A stretch of 64,000 nt of DNA, taken from NCBI GenBank assembly GCA_004028795.1, contig SAIW01000021.1, positions 19,283 to 83,282 of the forward strand. Direction: 5' to 3'. A program made the translations under genes and the position numbers. This document shows positions 24,980 through 33,136 of the stretch, piece by piece; positions within the stretch are counted from its first letter, which is position 1, and each line of letters opens with the position of its first letter. Below the pieces are notes generated by a model. It saw only the letters and a list, made by a program, of their open reading frames with translations, had not been told where the DNA came from and ran no database searches. The DNA comes from Chitinophagaceae bacterium. GTDB lineage: Bacteria; Bacteroidota; Bacteroidia; Chitinophagales; Chitinophagaceae.

Positions 24980-26386
24980 CTACAACAACAATCCTTTTAA
25001 AAATAACAATGCCACAGAGAAGTAAATAATTAACCCTGTTACATCCACCAATGTTGCTACAAAGGGAGCAGAAGATACGGCAGGGTCGGCTCCAAATTTT
25101 TTTAACACAATGGGTAACATAGAGCCTGATAAAGTTCCCCATAAAACAACACCTATTAAGCTAAAGCCAACGGTGAAAGCTATCTCCAACCAATGAACAC
25201 CATATAAATCCTGTATAACGCCATGTTTCATCAATTCATGCCATACAGCTATTCTGAAGAAACCGATGATGCCGAGTATTGTTCCTAATGTTAAACCGCT
25301 GAAAATTTCTCTACGCATCACTCTCCACCAATCTCTTAATGTAACATCTCCAACAGCCATTGCCTGAATAATTAAAGTACTTGCCTGAGAGCCGCTATTA
25401 CCGCCGCTACTCATAATTAAAGGAACAAATATGGAGAGAACCACTGCCTTTGCAATTTCATCAGCAAAGTAACCCATTGCAGTAGCAGTAAGCATTTCAC
25501 TTAAAAACAAAACAATTAACCAACCAACACGTTTCTGTATTAATTTAAAGAAAGGCACATCTAAATAAGGTTCATCTAATGCTTCGGTACCACCAATTTT
25601 TTGTATGTCTTCACTAAACTCTTCATTAGCTACCCATAACATATCATCAATGGTAACAATGCCCAATAAAATATTATTATCATCCACTACCGGCAATGCC
25701 ACCCTGTTATTCATTTTAAAAATCTGATTAGCATGTTCCTGGTCATCGGTTACCTTTAAGGCAACAACTCTGCCGTCAATAATTTCATCAACAAGTTTAT
25801 CAGGTGAGGCAAGAATGATGGACTTAATTTTTATATCATCAATTAATTCTCCTTTTTCATTAATTACATAAATAACATCAACTGTTTCGCTGTTCTTGGC
25901 AAATTTTCTTATGGTATTAAAAACTTCTTCCACTGTGTTGTGTTCATACACATACACATAATCGGGTGTCATCAACCTACCTACACTATCTTCCGGGTAG
26001 CCTAATAAAGAAAGGGTAATCTTTCTTTCTTCGGGGTCAAGTAGTTTAATTAAATCGCGAATAACACTTTTCGGAAGCTCTTCTAAGAAATCTGTTCTGT
26101 CATCTGCGGGTAATTCGTTTAAAAGCTCTGCAGTTTTGTTATTAGGAAGTTCTTTAATAATATCTTTTTGCTGAGCAATATCTAAAATTTTAAATACACT
26201 AACGGCTCTATGCAATGCCATGTTGCTTATAATCTGAGCTTCATAATCCGGGAATTGATTGATTAATTCAGCAACATCACTAATGTTTTGTTCATTCAGA
26301 AATTCACTGATAGCTAATTTATCTTCAGTTTGAATAATATGTTCAAACTGTTCTGCTATGCTTAATTGTTCTAATTCCAAGCTCAT
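24980..26386 (-). CDS. mgtE: Magnesium transporter MgtE
   Basis: Mg2+-gated Mg2+ channel of the inner membrane. The 468 aa show the cytosolic N domain (superhelix, about 1-130, with LNELPADDRTDFLEELP), a tandem CBS pair (about 135-255, LMTPDYVYVYEHNTVEEV and ALPVVDDNNILLGIVTIDDML), a plug helix and five membrane segments from about 285. The selectivity motif is visible in MSSGGNSGSQASTLIIQAMAVGDV. Domain order and length fit the family. It starts with ATG. The upstream gap (71 bp) is too short to hold an M-box riboswitch. Confidence 0.95.
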   Translation of the reverse strand: MSLELEQLSIAEQFEHIIQTEDKLAISEFLNEQNISDVAELINQFPDYEAQIISNMALHRAVSVFKILDIAQQKDIIKELPNNKTAELLNELPADDRTDFLEELPKSVIRDLIKLLDPEERKITLSLLGYPEDSVGRLMTPDYVYVYEHNTVEEVFNTIRKFAKNSETVDVIYVINEKGELIDDIKIKSIILASPDKLVDEIIDGRVVALKVTDDQEHANQIFKMNNRVALPVVDDNNILLGIVTIDDMLWVANEEFSEDIQKIGGTEALDEPYLDVPFFKLIQKRVGWLIVLFLSEMLTATAMGYFADEIAKAVVLSIFVPLIMSSGGNSGSQASTLIIQAMAVGDVTLRDWWRVMRREIFSGLTLGTILGIIGFFRIAVWHELMKHGVIQDLYGVHWLEIAFTVGFSLIGVVLWGTLSGSMLPIVLKKFGADPAVSSAPFVATLVDVTGLIIYFSVALLFLKGLLL

Positions 26387-26457
26387 GGCTGCAATTTAAA
26401 GAAATGCATTTGTAGAAAGAAAATTTGAAATGATGTTTACATTATCTTCACGCAGTT

Positions 26458-26844
26458 ATGATATTACCTTATTTAGTTGTTGCACCATCGCCGAAAGGAG
26501 GGAGAGGTGTTTTTGCATCACGAGATATTAAAGCAGGCAGTACTGTAGAAATTTCCCCGGTTTTGGTTTTCAACCAGAAAGATGCTTCTTTTATTGAGCA
26601 GAGCAGATTACGAAACTATATTTTTGAATGGGGCGATAGTAAAAAGAAACGTGCTGTAGCATTGGGTTATATTTCTATGTATAACCACTCTTATGATGCC
26701 AACTGTATTTATGAAATGGACTTTGTTGAAGAAACCATGAGCATTATAACCATTAAGAAAATAAAAAAAGGAGAGGAGTTGTTTATTAATTACAACGCCA
26801 CTCCTGATGACAAAACAAAAATATGGTGGTTTAATGCCAAATAA
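26458..26844 (+). CDS. Minimal SET-domain protein
   Basis: A 128-aa protein that is almost entirely a SET domain, the fold of protein lysine methyltransferases using S-adenosylmethionine. The start GGRGVFASRDIKAGSTVE is the SET-N signature, GYISMYNHSYDANC carries the cofactor-binding NHS, and GEELFINYN the catalytic ELxxxY tyrosine. There is no pre-SET or post-SET domain. Bacterial SET proteins are sporadic and often proposed to act on ribosomal or DNA-binding proteins; the substrate here is unknown. It is divergent from mgtE (71 bp) and convergent with the TolC-like gene. Confidence 0.85.
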   Translation: MILPYLVVAPSPKGGRGVFASRDIKAGSTVEISPVLVFNQKDASFIEQSRLRNYIFEWGDSKKKRAVALGYISMYNHSYDANCIYEMDFVEETMSIITIKKIKKGEELFINYNATPDDKTKIWWFNAK

Positions 26845-26849
26845 CTAAT

Positions 26850-26923
26850 AATGAAAAATGAATAGTGAATAATTAAAAATGTATTCCTAATAATTATTCA
26901 TTATTCATTATAAATTATTCATT
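26850..26923. repeat. AT-rich inverted repeat between convergent genes
   Basis: AATGAAAAATGAATAGTGAA (from 26850) pairs with the ATTATTCATTATTCATTAT region (26891-26923). It lies between the stops of the SET gene and the TolC-like gene and may act as a bidirectional terminator. Confidence 0.55.
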
Positions 26924-26925
26924 GT

Positions 26926-28209
26926 TTACTGCCAATAATTATAGCCCATTAATCTTGCTAATTCAATTTTAGCTAAGCACAGTTGAAACTGATAACGTAA
27001 CTCTGTCAATTGAATTCTGGCAGTGGCTGTTGCAGTATTAGTTAATTCTGTATTGGTACTTACACCATTCTGAAAACGTGTAGCAGCAAGGCGTTGGGCA
27101 TATTTGGCATCTTCAATCTGGCTCTTGGTGTATTTAATTCGTTCTAAATTACTGCTTACATCTTCCATTGCCTGCTGAATATCTTTTTTATAATTACTGT
27201 TTAATGTTTCAACTGCTAACTGATTTTGTTTTACAATATTTTCAGCCAGCTTAACCTGTTGTTTTGTTTTACCTCCGTTATAAATAGGTATTGATAAGCC
27301 AATGCCTGCATTGTAGTTAAAACGCATTTCGCTAACATTAGGCACATAACCGTTTTTAACACCGGTAGCAGCTTTAATGGCTACAATAGGCTTATCGGTT
27401 GTTTTTGCAACGGTTACATCACTTTCGGCTTGTTTAATTTTATCTTTAGCAATTAAAAAATCTACATTGTTTGTTTGTGCCGTACTTAAAGCTGTTGTAG
27501 CATCGGTAAGGTTTACATCAAAATCAAAACTGTTGCCCGCTTCCTGTTTAATACCTGTTGTGTATTCTAATAAAATCAATTGCTTGTTTAAAGTATTCTG
27601 TAAATCAACTTTACGGTTTTGCTCTTCATTTAATTGTGTTTCAATATTTAAAACATCAATCTTTAAAGCATCACCATCTTTTAATTTGTTTTCAACAATT
27701 TTTTTATTGTCATTTAAAAAGGTAATAATACTATCCTGAATTATAATTGCTTTCTTAATATAAACTATGTTATAGTACACTTGTGCAATTTGGTAAGCTA
27801 ACTGGCTTTTTGCATTCTCAACATTATGTTTTGAAATCTGTAACTCATCTTTCGATTTTTCTACATTAGCTTTAAACCTGCCAAAGTCAAACAGGGTATA
27901 GCTTCCGTCAATTAATGTATTTACTGAATGTACCGGTGCAAACTGAAAATCTACACCATTAATAGGTATTACAATTTTGGGCTTGATAAATGCATACGAT
28001 GCATTGCCGTTTACTTCAGGTAAGTTGTTAAGCTTGGTTAATGCTAACTTTTCTTCTGAAGTAATAACTGTATTTTCTATTTCTTTTATTTTAGGAAAAT
28101 AACTGAACGATTGGTTAATAAAACCTTTTAATTCTGCATTCGTTTTTACCTGAGCATTCAAAGTAATGGTAAATGCAAAAGTTGATGCGATGATTAAAAT
28201 CTTTTTCAT
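26926..28209 (-). CDS. TolC-family outer-membrane efflux protein
   Basis: The outer-membrane channel of the Emr-type tripartite pump. The 427 aa have a signal peptide (about 1-19, ILIIASTFAFTITLNAQ) and two TolC repeats rich in long amphipathic helices (for example LAYQIAQVYYNIVYIKKAIIIQDSI and the C-terminal RLAATRFQNGVSTNTELTNTATATARIQLTELRYQ, an OEP signature). It is the last gene of the TetR-EmrA-EmrB-TolC operon, 158 bp after EmrB; that gap contains a palindromic family A repeat (28252-28324). Substrate specificity lies with EmrB. Confidence 0.9.
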   Translation of the reverse strand: MKKILIIASTFAFTITLNAQVKTNAELKGFINQSFSYFPKIKEIENTVITSEEKLALTKLNNLPEVNGNASYAFIKPKIVIPINGVDFQFAPVHSVNTLIDGSYTLFDFGRFKANVEKSKDELQISKHNVENAKSQLAYQIAQVYYNIVYIKKAIIIQDSIITFLNDNKKIVENKLKDGDALKIDVLNIETQLNEEQNRKVDLQNTLNKQLILLEYTTGIKQEAGNSFDFDVNLTDATTALSTAQTNNVDFLIAKDKIKQAESDVTVAKTTDKPIVAIKAATGVKNGYVPNVSEMRFNYNAGIGLSIPIYNGGKTKQQVKLAENIVKQNQLAVETLNSNYKKDIQQAMEDVSSNLERIKYTKSQIEDAKYAQRLAATRFQNGVSTNTELTNTATATARIQLTELRYQFQLCLAKIELARLMGYNYWQ

Positions 28210-28251
28210 TTGTTAATCTTTTCTTTTTTGTTGTCGGCTGTAATGCTTTTG

Positions 28252-28324
28252 GCATCGCCTGTTGTGTCACTCACTTGTACGTTCTGTTCAATATTGAACA
28301 AAGCGTTGAAGAGTGCGACGTAAC
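28252..28324. repeat. Family A repeat, symmetric (inverted double) copy
   Basis: Two family A cores in opposite orientation meet at a central TGTTCAATATTGAACA: the left arm is GTTGTGTCACTCACTTGTAC and the right arm ends GAAGAGTGCGACGTAAC. It forms a long hairpin between emrB and the tolC gene of the same operon. Confidence 0.8.
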
Positions 28325-28367
28325 GAAAGCCTTATTTATATTCAAAAGTCTGGAACACAATTTTCTT

Positions 28368-29939
28368 TTAATGCGATTCTGCTGCTGCTTTCATAGCTGC
28401 TGCCTGCTCTGCTGCACTTTTTTTCTTTACTCTTAAAAACATTACAAACGGAATAACTGCTATAAAAAATATAGCAATTAAACGGAATGTATCTAAGTAC
28501 GATAAATAATATGATTGCCTTTCTACAGAAGCATTCATAACGGCTAATGCTTTATTGGCTGCAGTAACAGCATCGCCGGTTTTGGCTGCAATGCCTTGTG
28601 CAATGTTATTTGCCTGCTCTGCACCATTTTGCATAGTGCTTACAATATTAGTTCTGTGGTAAGCATAACGGTTTGCCACATAGTTATTAGCCATTGCAAT
28701 ACCGAATGCACCGCCTAACTGGCGTATCATATTATTTAATGAAATACCTGCTGCATAGTCTTTTGGCTCCAAGCCTGCTACGGCCTGATTAATTAGCGGT
28801 AATTGACATAATGATATGCCGACAGCCCGTATAACCAATGGTATAAAGAAATCGTTCTTACCAACATCAGGACTAACACTGGCACTTAATACACTGTACA
28901 CAGCAAATAAAATAAAACCAATAAATACAAAGGGTACGGGTGTAACACCTTTACTCATGGTTTTACCAATTACAGGCATCATTACCACAGCAGCCATTGT
29001 AGGCAGTAATAATGAATAGCCTGTTTCGTAGGCGGTAAAACCTAACACCCTTTGTGCTAAAACAGGATAAACAAATACCGATGTAAATAAACCAAAACCA
29101 GCCACAAAGGTGAATACAGTTGTAAACGCCAGGTTTCTGTTACTCAGCACTCTAAGGTTTACTGCAGGAGATTTTATGTTTAACTCATAAATAATAAATG
29201 TAACTAAGCCAACTGCTGCAATAATTGAACAGATACGAATTGATTCGCTGTTAAACCAATCTTCACTTTCACCTCTTTCTAAAACATATTGTAAACAACC
29301 AATGCCTGCTGCCAGTAAGATAATACCGTTATAATCTATATGAATATTCTTCTTGTTCTTGCCTTCCTGTTCTTTCTGTTCAATAAAATAGAAAGAAAGT
29401 AATGTTGCAATGATGCCGATTGGAATGTTAATCATGAATATTAAAGGCCATGAAGCATGGTCTATAATATAACCACCGAGTGTTGGCCCTAATGTGGGTC
29501 CTAACACCAAACCCATACCAAATAAGCCTGAAGCCATTGGTCTGTCTTTGGGTTCAAATGCATCAAACAAAATTGCCTGCGAAGTTGAAAGCAATGCACC
29601 ACCGCCCACACCTTGTACAAAACGCCATATAATTATTTCGATAAGGCTGGTTGATTGTGCACACATGTATGATGCCAGCGTGAATATGATCATGGAAGTG
29701 ATGTAATAATTTTTTCTTCCGAAATATTCAGCTAAAAAACCTGTAAGTGGTATAATAATTACATTGGCAATGGCATACGATGTAATAACCCAACTGATAT
29801 CTTCAATGTTTACGCCGAGGCTTCCGCTCATATCATTCAACGCCACATTAACAATGGAAGTATCAATTAATTCCATTACTGCTGCGGTAACCGTTGTTAA
29901 TACAATGATGGCTCTGGCAAATCCTTTAGGTGTAGCCAT
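28368..29939 (-). CDS. EmrB/QacA-type MFS drug efflux transporter (DHA2)
   Basis: Proton-driven inner-membrane drug exporter with 14 membrane segments. The 523 aa start with MATPKGFARAIIVLTTVTAAVMELIDTSIVNVALNDMSG, the DHA2 motif with acidic residues in TM1 (D, E). Motif A-like GFLAEYFGRKNYYI follows TM2, and motif C-like GLVLGPTLGPTLGGYIID lies in TM5. The C-terminus is cytoplasmic and Ala/Lys-rich. It sits 34 bp after the EmrA adaptor and before the TolC gene. It probably expels hydrophobic drugs, detergents or fatty acids; the exact substrate is unknown. Confidence 0.92.
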   Translation of the reverse strand: MATPKGFARAIIVLTTVTAAVMELIDTSIVNVALNDMSGSLGVNIEDISWVITSYAIANVIIIPLTGFLAEYFGRKNYYITSMIIFTLASYMCAQSTSLIEIIIWRFVQGVGGGALLSTSQAILFDAFEPKDRPMASGLFGMGLVLGPTLGPTLGGYIIDHASWPLIFMINIPIGIIATLLSFYFIEQKEQEGKNKKNIHIDYNGIILLAAGIGCLQYVLERGESEDWFNSESIRICSIIAAVGLVTFIIYELNIKSPAVNLRVLSNRNLAFTTVFTFVAGFGLFTSVFVYPVLAQRVLGFTAYETGYSLLLPTMAAVVMMPVIGKTMSKGVTPVPFVFIGFILFAVYSVLSASVSPDVGKNDFFIPLVIRAVGISLCQLPLINQAVAGLEPKDYAAGISLNNMIRQLGGAFGIAMANNYVANRYAYHRTNIVSTMQNGAEQANNIAQGIAAKTGDAVTAANKALAVMNASVERQSYYLSYLDTFRLIAIFFIAVIPFVMFLRVKKKSAAEQAAAMKAAAESH

Positions 29940-29973
29940 ACTTTAATTTTTTAAGATGATTGTAAACAAATAA

Positions 29974-31023
29974 CTATTTAGCTGTAGCAACTACATACAC
30001 ACTTAAACCTGCACGTAACAGTTGTTTGTATTTGCTTAAATCATCAATCCATATTTTAACGGGAACACGTTGCGTAACTTTTACAAAGTTGCCGCTGCTG
30101 TTATCGGGAGGAAGCAACGCAAACTTTGCACCTGTTGCTTCACTTAAGCTGGCCACTGTTCCTGTAATTTTCTCATCGGGGTAAGCATCAACTCTTAATT
30201 CAACTTTTTTACCGGGTGTTAAAGCATATAATTGATTTTCTTTAAAATTGGCAACCACCCAATAAGCGGTATCATTTACTATTGAAAAGAGGGGAGTTCC
30301 TGCTTGTATAAATTGCCCTTCATTTACAGCTTTCTTACCAATTTTTCCTGTAGCCGGAGCTACAATTTTAGTATAAGAAATTTTTAAAAGTTGCTGATCA
30401 ATTTTAGCTTTTTTAATAGCAACAGCAGCTTCTGCTTTTTTTACACCGGCTTCTAAAACTGCAATTCTGCTGTTAGCAGTAGTTAAATCATTATTGCTGT
30501 TATCCAATTGTTTTTGTGCTGTTTCAACATTGTACTTGCTATCATCTAATTGTTTCTTGGTAATAGCTTCGCTGGTGTATAAATTTTTATCGCGTTGTAA
30601 ATTTTCTTCTGCCTGTTGCAGCTTTACTTTATTAATATCAATATTGCCCTTATTAACTTTTAATGAAACTATTGCATTGTTTAAAGAAGCTTTTGCATTT
30701 TCAATATCAACTAATGTTTGGTTATAGTCTGCCTGCATTTCTGCCAATTGCGTTTGCAGTTCAGCATCATCAAGTATTACAACAGTATCGCCTGCTTTTA
30801 CACTGTCATAATCTTTTACGTTAATGGTTTTTACATAACCTGCAACTCTTGGTAATACAGGTGTAATTTGTGTTTCAATCTGTGCATTATCTGTTGTTTC
30901 ATGTGTTAGCGAGAAGTTGATTTTTTTATAACCGAAATACCCGCCAACCAATAGCACCACAATAAGAATAATTAATCTTACGGGTGATTTTTTCTTTTCA
31001 TTAGTTGCTTGTTCTTGTGCCAT
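29974..31023 (-). CDS. EmrA/HlyD-family membrane fusion protein
   Basis: The periplasmic adaptor linking EmrB to TolC. The 349 aa have a short cytoplasmic N-terminus, one membrane segment (about 15-30, PVRLIILIVVLLVGGYFGYKKI), the biotinyl-lipoyl halves (ITPVLPRVAGYVKTINVKDYDSVKAGD and KIVAPATGKIGKKAVNEGQFIQAG), a helical hairpin of about 115 residues between them, and the beta-barrel domain near YWVVANFKENQLYALTPGKKVEL. Length fits. It follows the TetR gene by 11 bp and precedes emrB by 34 bp, so the genes are one operon. Confidence 0.93.
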   Translation of the reverse strand: MAQEQATNEKKKSPVRLIILIVVLLVGGYFGYKKINFSLTHETTDNAQIETQITPVLPRVAGYVKTINVKDYDSVKAGDTVVILDDAELQTQLAEMQADYNQTLVDIENAKASLNNAIVSLKVNKGNIDINKVKLQQAEENLQRDKNLYTSEAITKKQLDDSKYNVETAQKQLDNSNNDLTTANSRIAVLEAGVKKAEAAVAIKKAKIDQQLLKISYTKIVAPATGKIGKKAVNEGQFIQAGTPLFSIVNDTAYWVVANFKENQLYALTPGKKVELRVDAYPDEKITGTVASLSEATGAKFALLPPDNSSGNFVKVTQRVPVKIWIDDLSKYKQLLRAGLSVYVVATAK

Positions 31024-31034
31024 AATTGTTATTG

Positions 31035-31655
31035 TTAGTTATTCAATAAGTGAGAATGAATTACCTGTTTAATATGTGTTATTAATCTTTTCTTGAATTG
31101 CTCATCTTTATAAGCGTCATAATCGGCTGCATGCCCCGTAAATACGTTGCATACTTTTTTCGATTTTAAAATCTGGTTTACTGTACCTATGATGGTTGCA
31201 AACACTAAAGGAGCATCTACTTTTTTAAATACTTTTTTACGAATGCCTTTTTCTATAATGCTGTTGAAATTGTTGGTGTTCTGAATGAAAGTATTAATTA
31301 CTTTTTCGTGCATAAATCCTCTCTTGGTAACCAGCATTTCCTGTTGTAACACTTTATGAAAATCAGGCTGGGCAAGAAATCTGTCAACATACAATTCAAT
31401 AATTAAATCAACTTTTTCAATTTCAGAAAGTGTTTTATCGTGTGTAATTTCATCAATTCTGTTTCTGGTAACAGCTGTACTTTCTTCTACAATTTGTTGA
31501 AATAACCCTTCTTTAGTGCCGAAATAGTAATTTACCATTGCTACGTTTACCTCTGCCCGTGTAGCCAAATCCCGTATACTTGTTCCTTCAAAACCCTTTT
31601 CCGCAAAGAGTTCTATGGCTTTCTCAATAATATGCATCTTCTTTTCAGTAACCAT
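31035..31655 (-). CDS. TetR/AcrR-family repressor of the emr operon
   Basis: A 206-aa regulator. The N-terminal TetR HTH is intact (IIEKAIELFAEKGFEGTSIRDLATRAEVNVAMVNYYFGTKEGLFQQIV, about 9-55). The C-terminal helical domain binds the inducer and dimerises. It is the first gene of the operon that encodes the pump, and the promoter upstream carries two AAAC-N4-GTTT palindromes covering both the -33 and -7 elements, so it almost certainly represses itself and the pump until ligand binds. The ligand is unknown, probably a pump substrate. The ATG start gives a normal HTH position. Confidence 0.92.
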   Translation of the reverse strand: MVTEKKMHIIEKAIELFAEKGFEGTSIRDLATRAEVNVAMVNYYFGTKEGLFQQIVEESTAVTRNRIDEITHDKTLSEIEKVDLIIELYVDRFLAQPDFHKVLQQEMLVTKRGFMHEKVINTFIQNTNNFNSIIEKGIRKKVFKKVDAPLVFATIIGTVNQILKSKKVCNVFTGHAADYDAYKDEQFKKRLITHIKQVIHSHLLNN

Positions 31656-31674
31656 AAATTCTTTTTTGACGGGG

Positions 31675-31712
31675 CAAATTTAAACAACTGTTTGATTTAA
31701 ACAAACGTTTAA
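31675..31712 (-). promoter_or_regulatory. emr operon promoter with two TetR operator palindromes
   Basis: On the minus strand TTG (31704-31702), a 19-nt spacer and TAAATTTG (31682-31675) fit the Bacteroidota promoter. Two copies of AAAC-N4-GTTT lie at 31682-31693 and 31699-31710 (the second extends to TTAAAC-AAAC-GTTTAA, 31697-31712), 17 bp apart, covering the spacer and both promoter elements. Confidence 0.75.
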
Positions 31713-31781
31713 TTAATTTTTTTTAAACTTAATATTCACATAACATTGTGTTCACATTTTTGTAAATTAAAATTTTGTTAG

Positions 31782-33122
31782 TTGAATCTTCACTCATCAC
31801 ATTTCGGCAAAAATTTTTTATGGGGCGTAGCCATGGCTGCTGCTCAAAATGAAGGTGCCTATAATATTGATGGCAGAGGATTGTCAATCTGGGATGTATT
31901 TGCAAGAAAACAGGGAAAGATTAAGGGTGGTGATAAACCTTATGAAGCATGTGATTTTTATTACCGATATAAAGACGATTTAATGCTGGTGAAAGCTTTA
32001 GGGTTTAAAGTATTTCGCTTTTCTATTTCATGGAGCAGGGTATTACCAGATGGCATCGGCAGAGTTAATAAAGAAGGTATAGCATTTTATCATAAACTGA
32101 TTGATGAATGTTTACAGTTAGGTTTAATTCCTTTTGTAACATTATATCATTGGGATTTACCGCAAGCTTTAGAAAAAGAAGGAGGCTGGGCAAGCCATCA
32201 ATTATTAAAATGGTTTACCCGCTTTGTAACCCTTTGCACAGAAGAGTTTGGCAATAAAGTAAAACATTGGATTGTATTAAATGAACCGATGGGCTTTACA
32301 TCATTAGGTTATATGTTGGGCAAACATGCACCCGGTAAAACTGGGCTTGATAATTTTTTTCCAGCTATTCATAATGCAGCAATGGCACAGGCAGAAGGCG
32401 GAAGAATTGTGAGAGATATTGTAAATAAAGCTTATGTAGGTACCACTTTTTCGTGCAGTGAGGTATTGCCTTTCAGTGATAAGAAAGAAGATATACAGGC
32501 AGCTAACAGAATGGATATTTTATTAAACAGATTATTTATAGAACCTACATTAGGAAGAAATTATCCTCACGATGGTTTTGTGTTGATGGATAAACTGCAC
32601 CTGCATGTTAAAGCATGGAAATACACCGACCGATTGAAATTTAATTTTGATTTTATCGGTATGCAGAATTATTTCTGTTTAACGGTAAAACACAACCCTA
32701 TTATACCTTATGTGCAGGCAAGCGAAGTAAAAGCTGCTACCAGAAAAGTTCCGCATACAGCTTTGGGTTGGGAAATTAATGCCAATAGTTTTTACAGAAT
32801 GCTCAAACGCTATTGGTTATATGGTGGCGTTAAAGAAATTATTGTTAGCGAAAATGGGGCTTGCTTTAAAGATGAATTAAAAAATGGTGTAGTAAATGAT
32901 GAAGCACGTATTAATTATTTTCAGCAATATCTCACAGCAATGCATAAAGCCCAACAGGAAGGTGTAAATGTAAAAGGTTATTTAGCGTGGACTTTAACCG
33001 ACAACTTTGAATGGAACGAAGGGTATAAAGCCCGATTTGGTTTGGTGCATGTTGATTTTAAAACACAATTAAGAACCATTAAAAACTCTGGTTATTGGTG
33101 GAGAGATTTTTTAGCGAAATAG
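31782..33122 (+). CDS. GH1 beta-glucosidase
   Basis: Hydrolyses terminal beta-glucosides or related beta-glycosides with retention. The 446 aa have the GH1 N-terminal motif FLWGVAMAAAQNEGAYNIDGRG, acid/base E168 (HWIVLNEPMGF) and nucleophile E357 (IIVSENGA), plus the C-terminal LAWTLTDNFEWNEGYKARFGLVHVDF. There is no signal peptide, so it is cytoplasmic. The start must be TTG at 31782, because the first in-frame ATG would remove the FLWG strand. It is divergent from the emr operon (about 130 bp) and is followed 14 bp later by an FKBP-like lipoprotein gene. Confidence 0.93.
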   Translation: MNLHSSHFGKNFLWGVAMAAAQNEGAYNIDGRGLSIWDVFARKQGKIKGGDKPYEACDFYYRYKDDLMLVKALGFKVFRFSISWSRVLPDGIGRVNKEGIAFYHKLIDECLQLGLIPFVTLYHWDLPQALEKEGGWASHQLLKWFTRFVTLCTEEFGNKVKHWIVLNEPMGFTSLGYMLGKHAPGKTGLDNFFPAIHNAAMAQAEGGRIVRDIVNKAYVGTTFSCSEVLPFSDKKEDIQAANRMDILLNRLFIEPTLGRNYPHDGFVLMDKLHLHVKAWKYTDRLKFNFDFIGMQNYFCLTVKHNPIIPYVQASEVKAATRKVPHTALGWEINANSFYRMLKRYWLYGGVKEIIVSENGACFKDELKNGVVNDEARINYFQQYLTAMHKAQQEGVNVKGYLAWTLTDNFEWNEGYKARFGLVHVDFKTQLRTIKNSGYWWRDFLAK

Positions 33123-33136
33123 TTTTATTTTGAGGG

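Noticed and set aside
26387..26457. M-box Mg2+ riboswitch before mgtE
   Set aside because: The gap to the divergent SET gene is 71 bp, too short for an M-box, and no characteristic motifs are seen.
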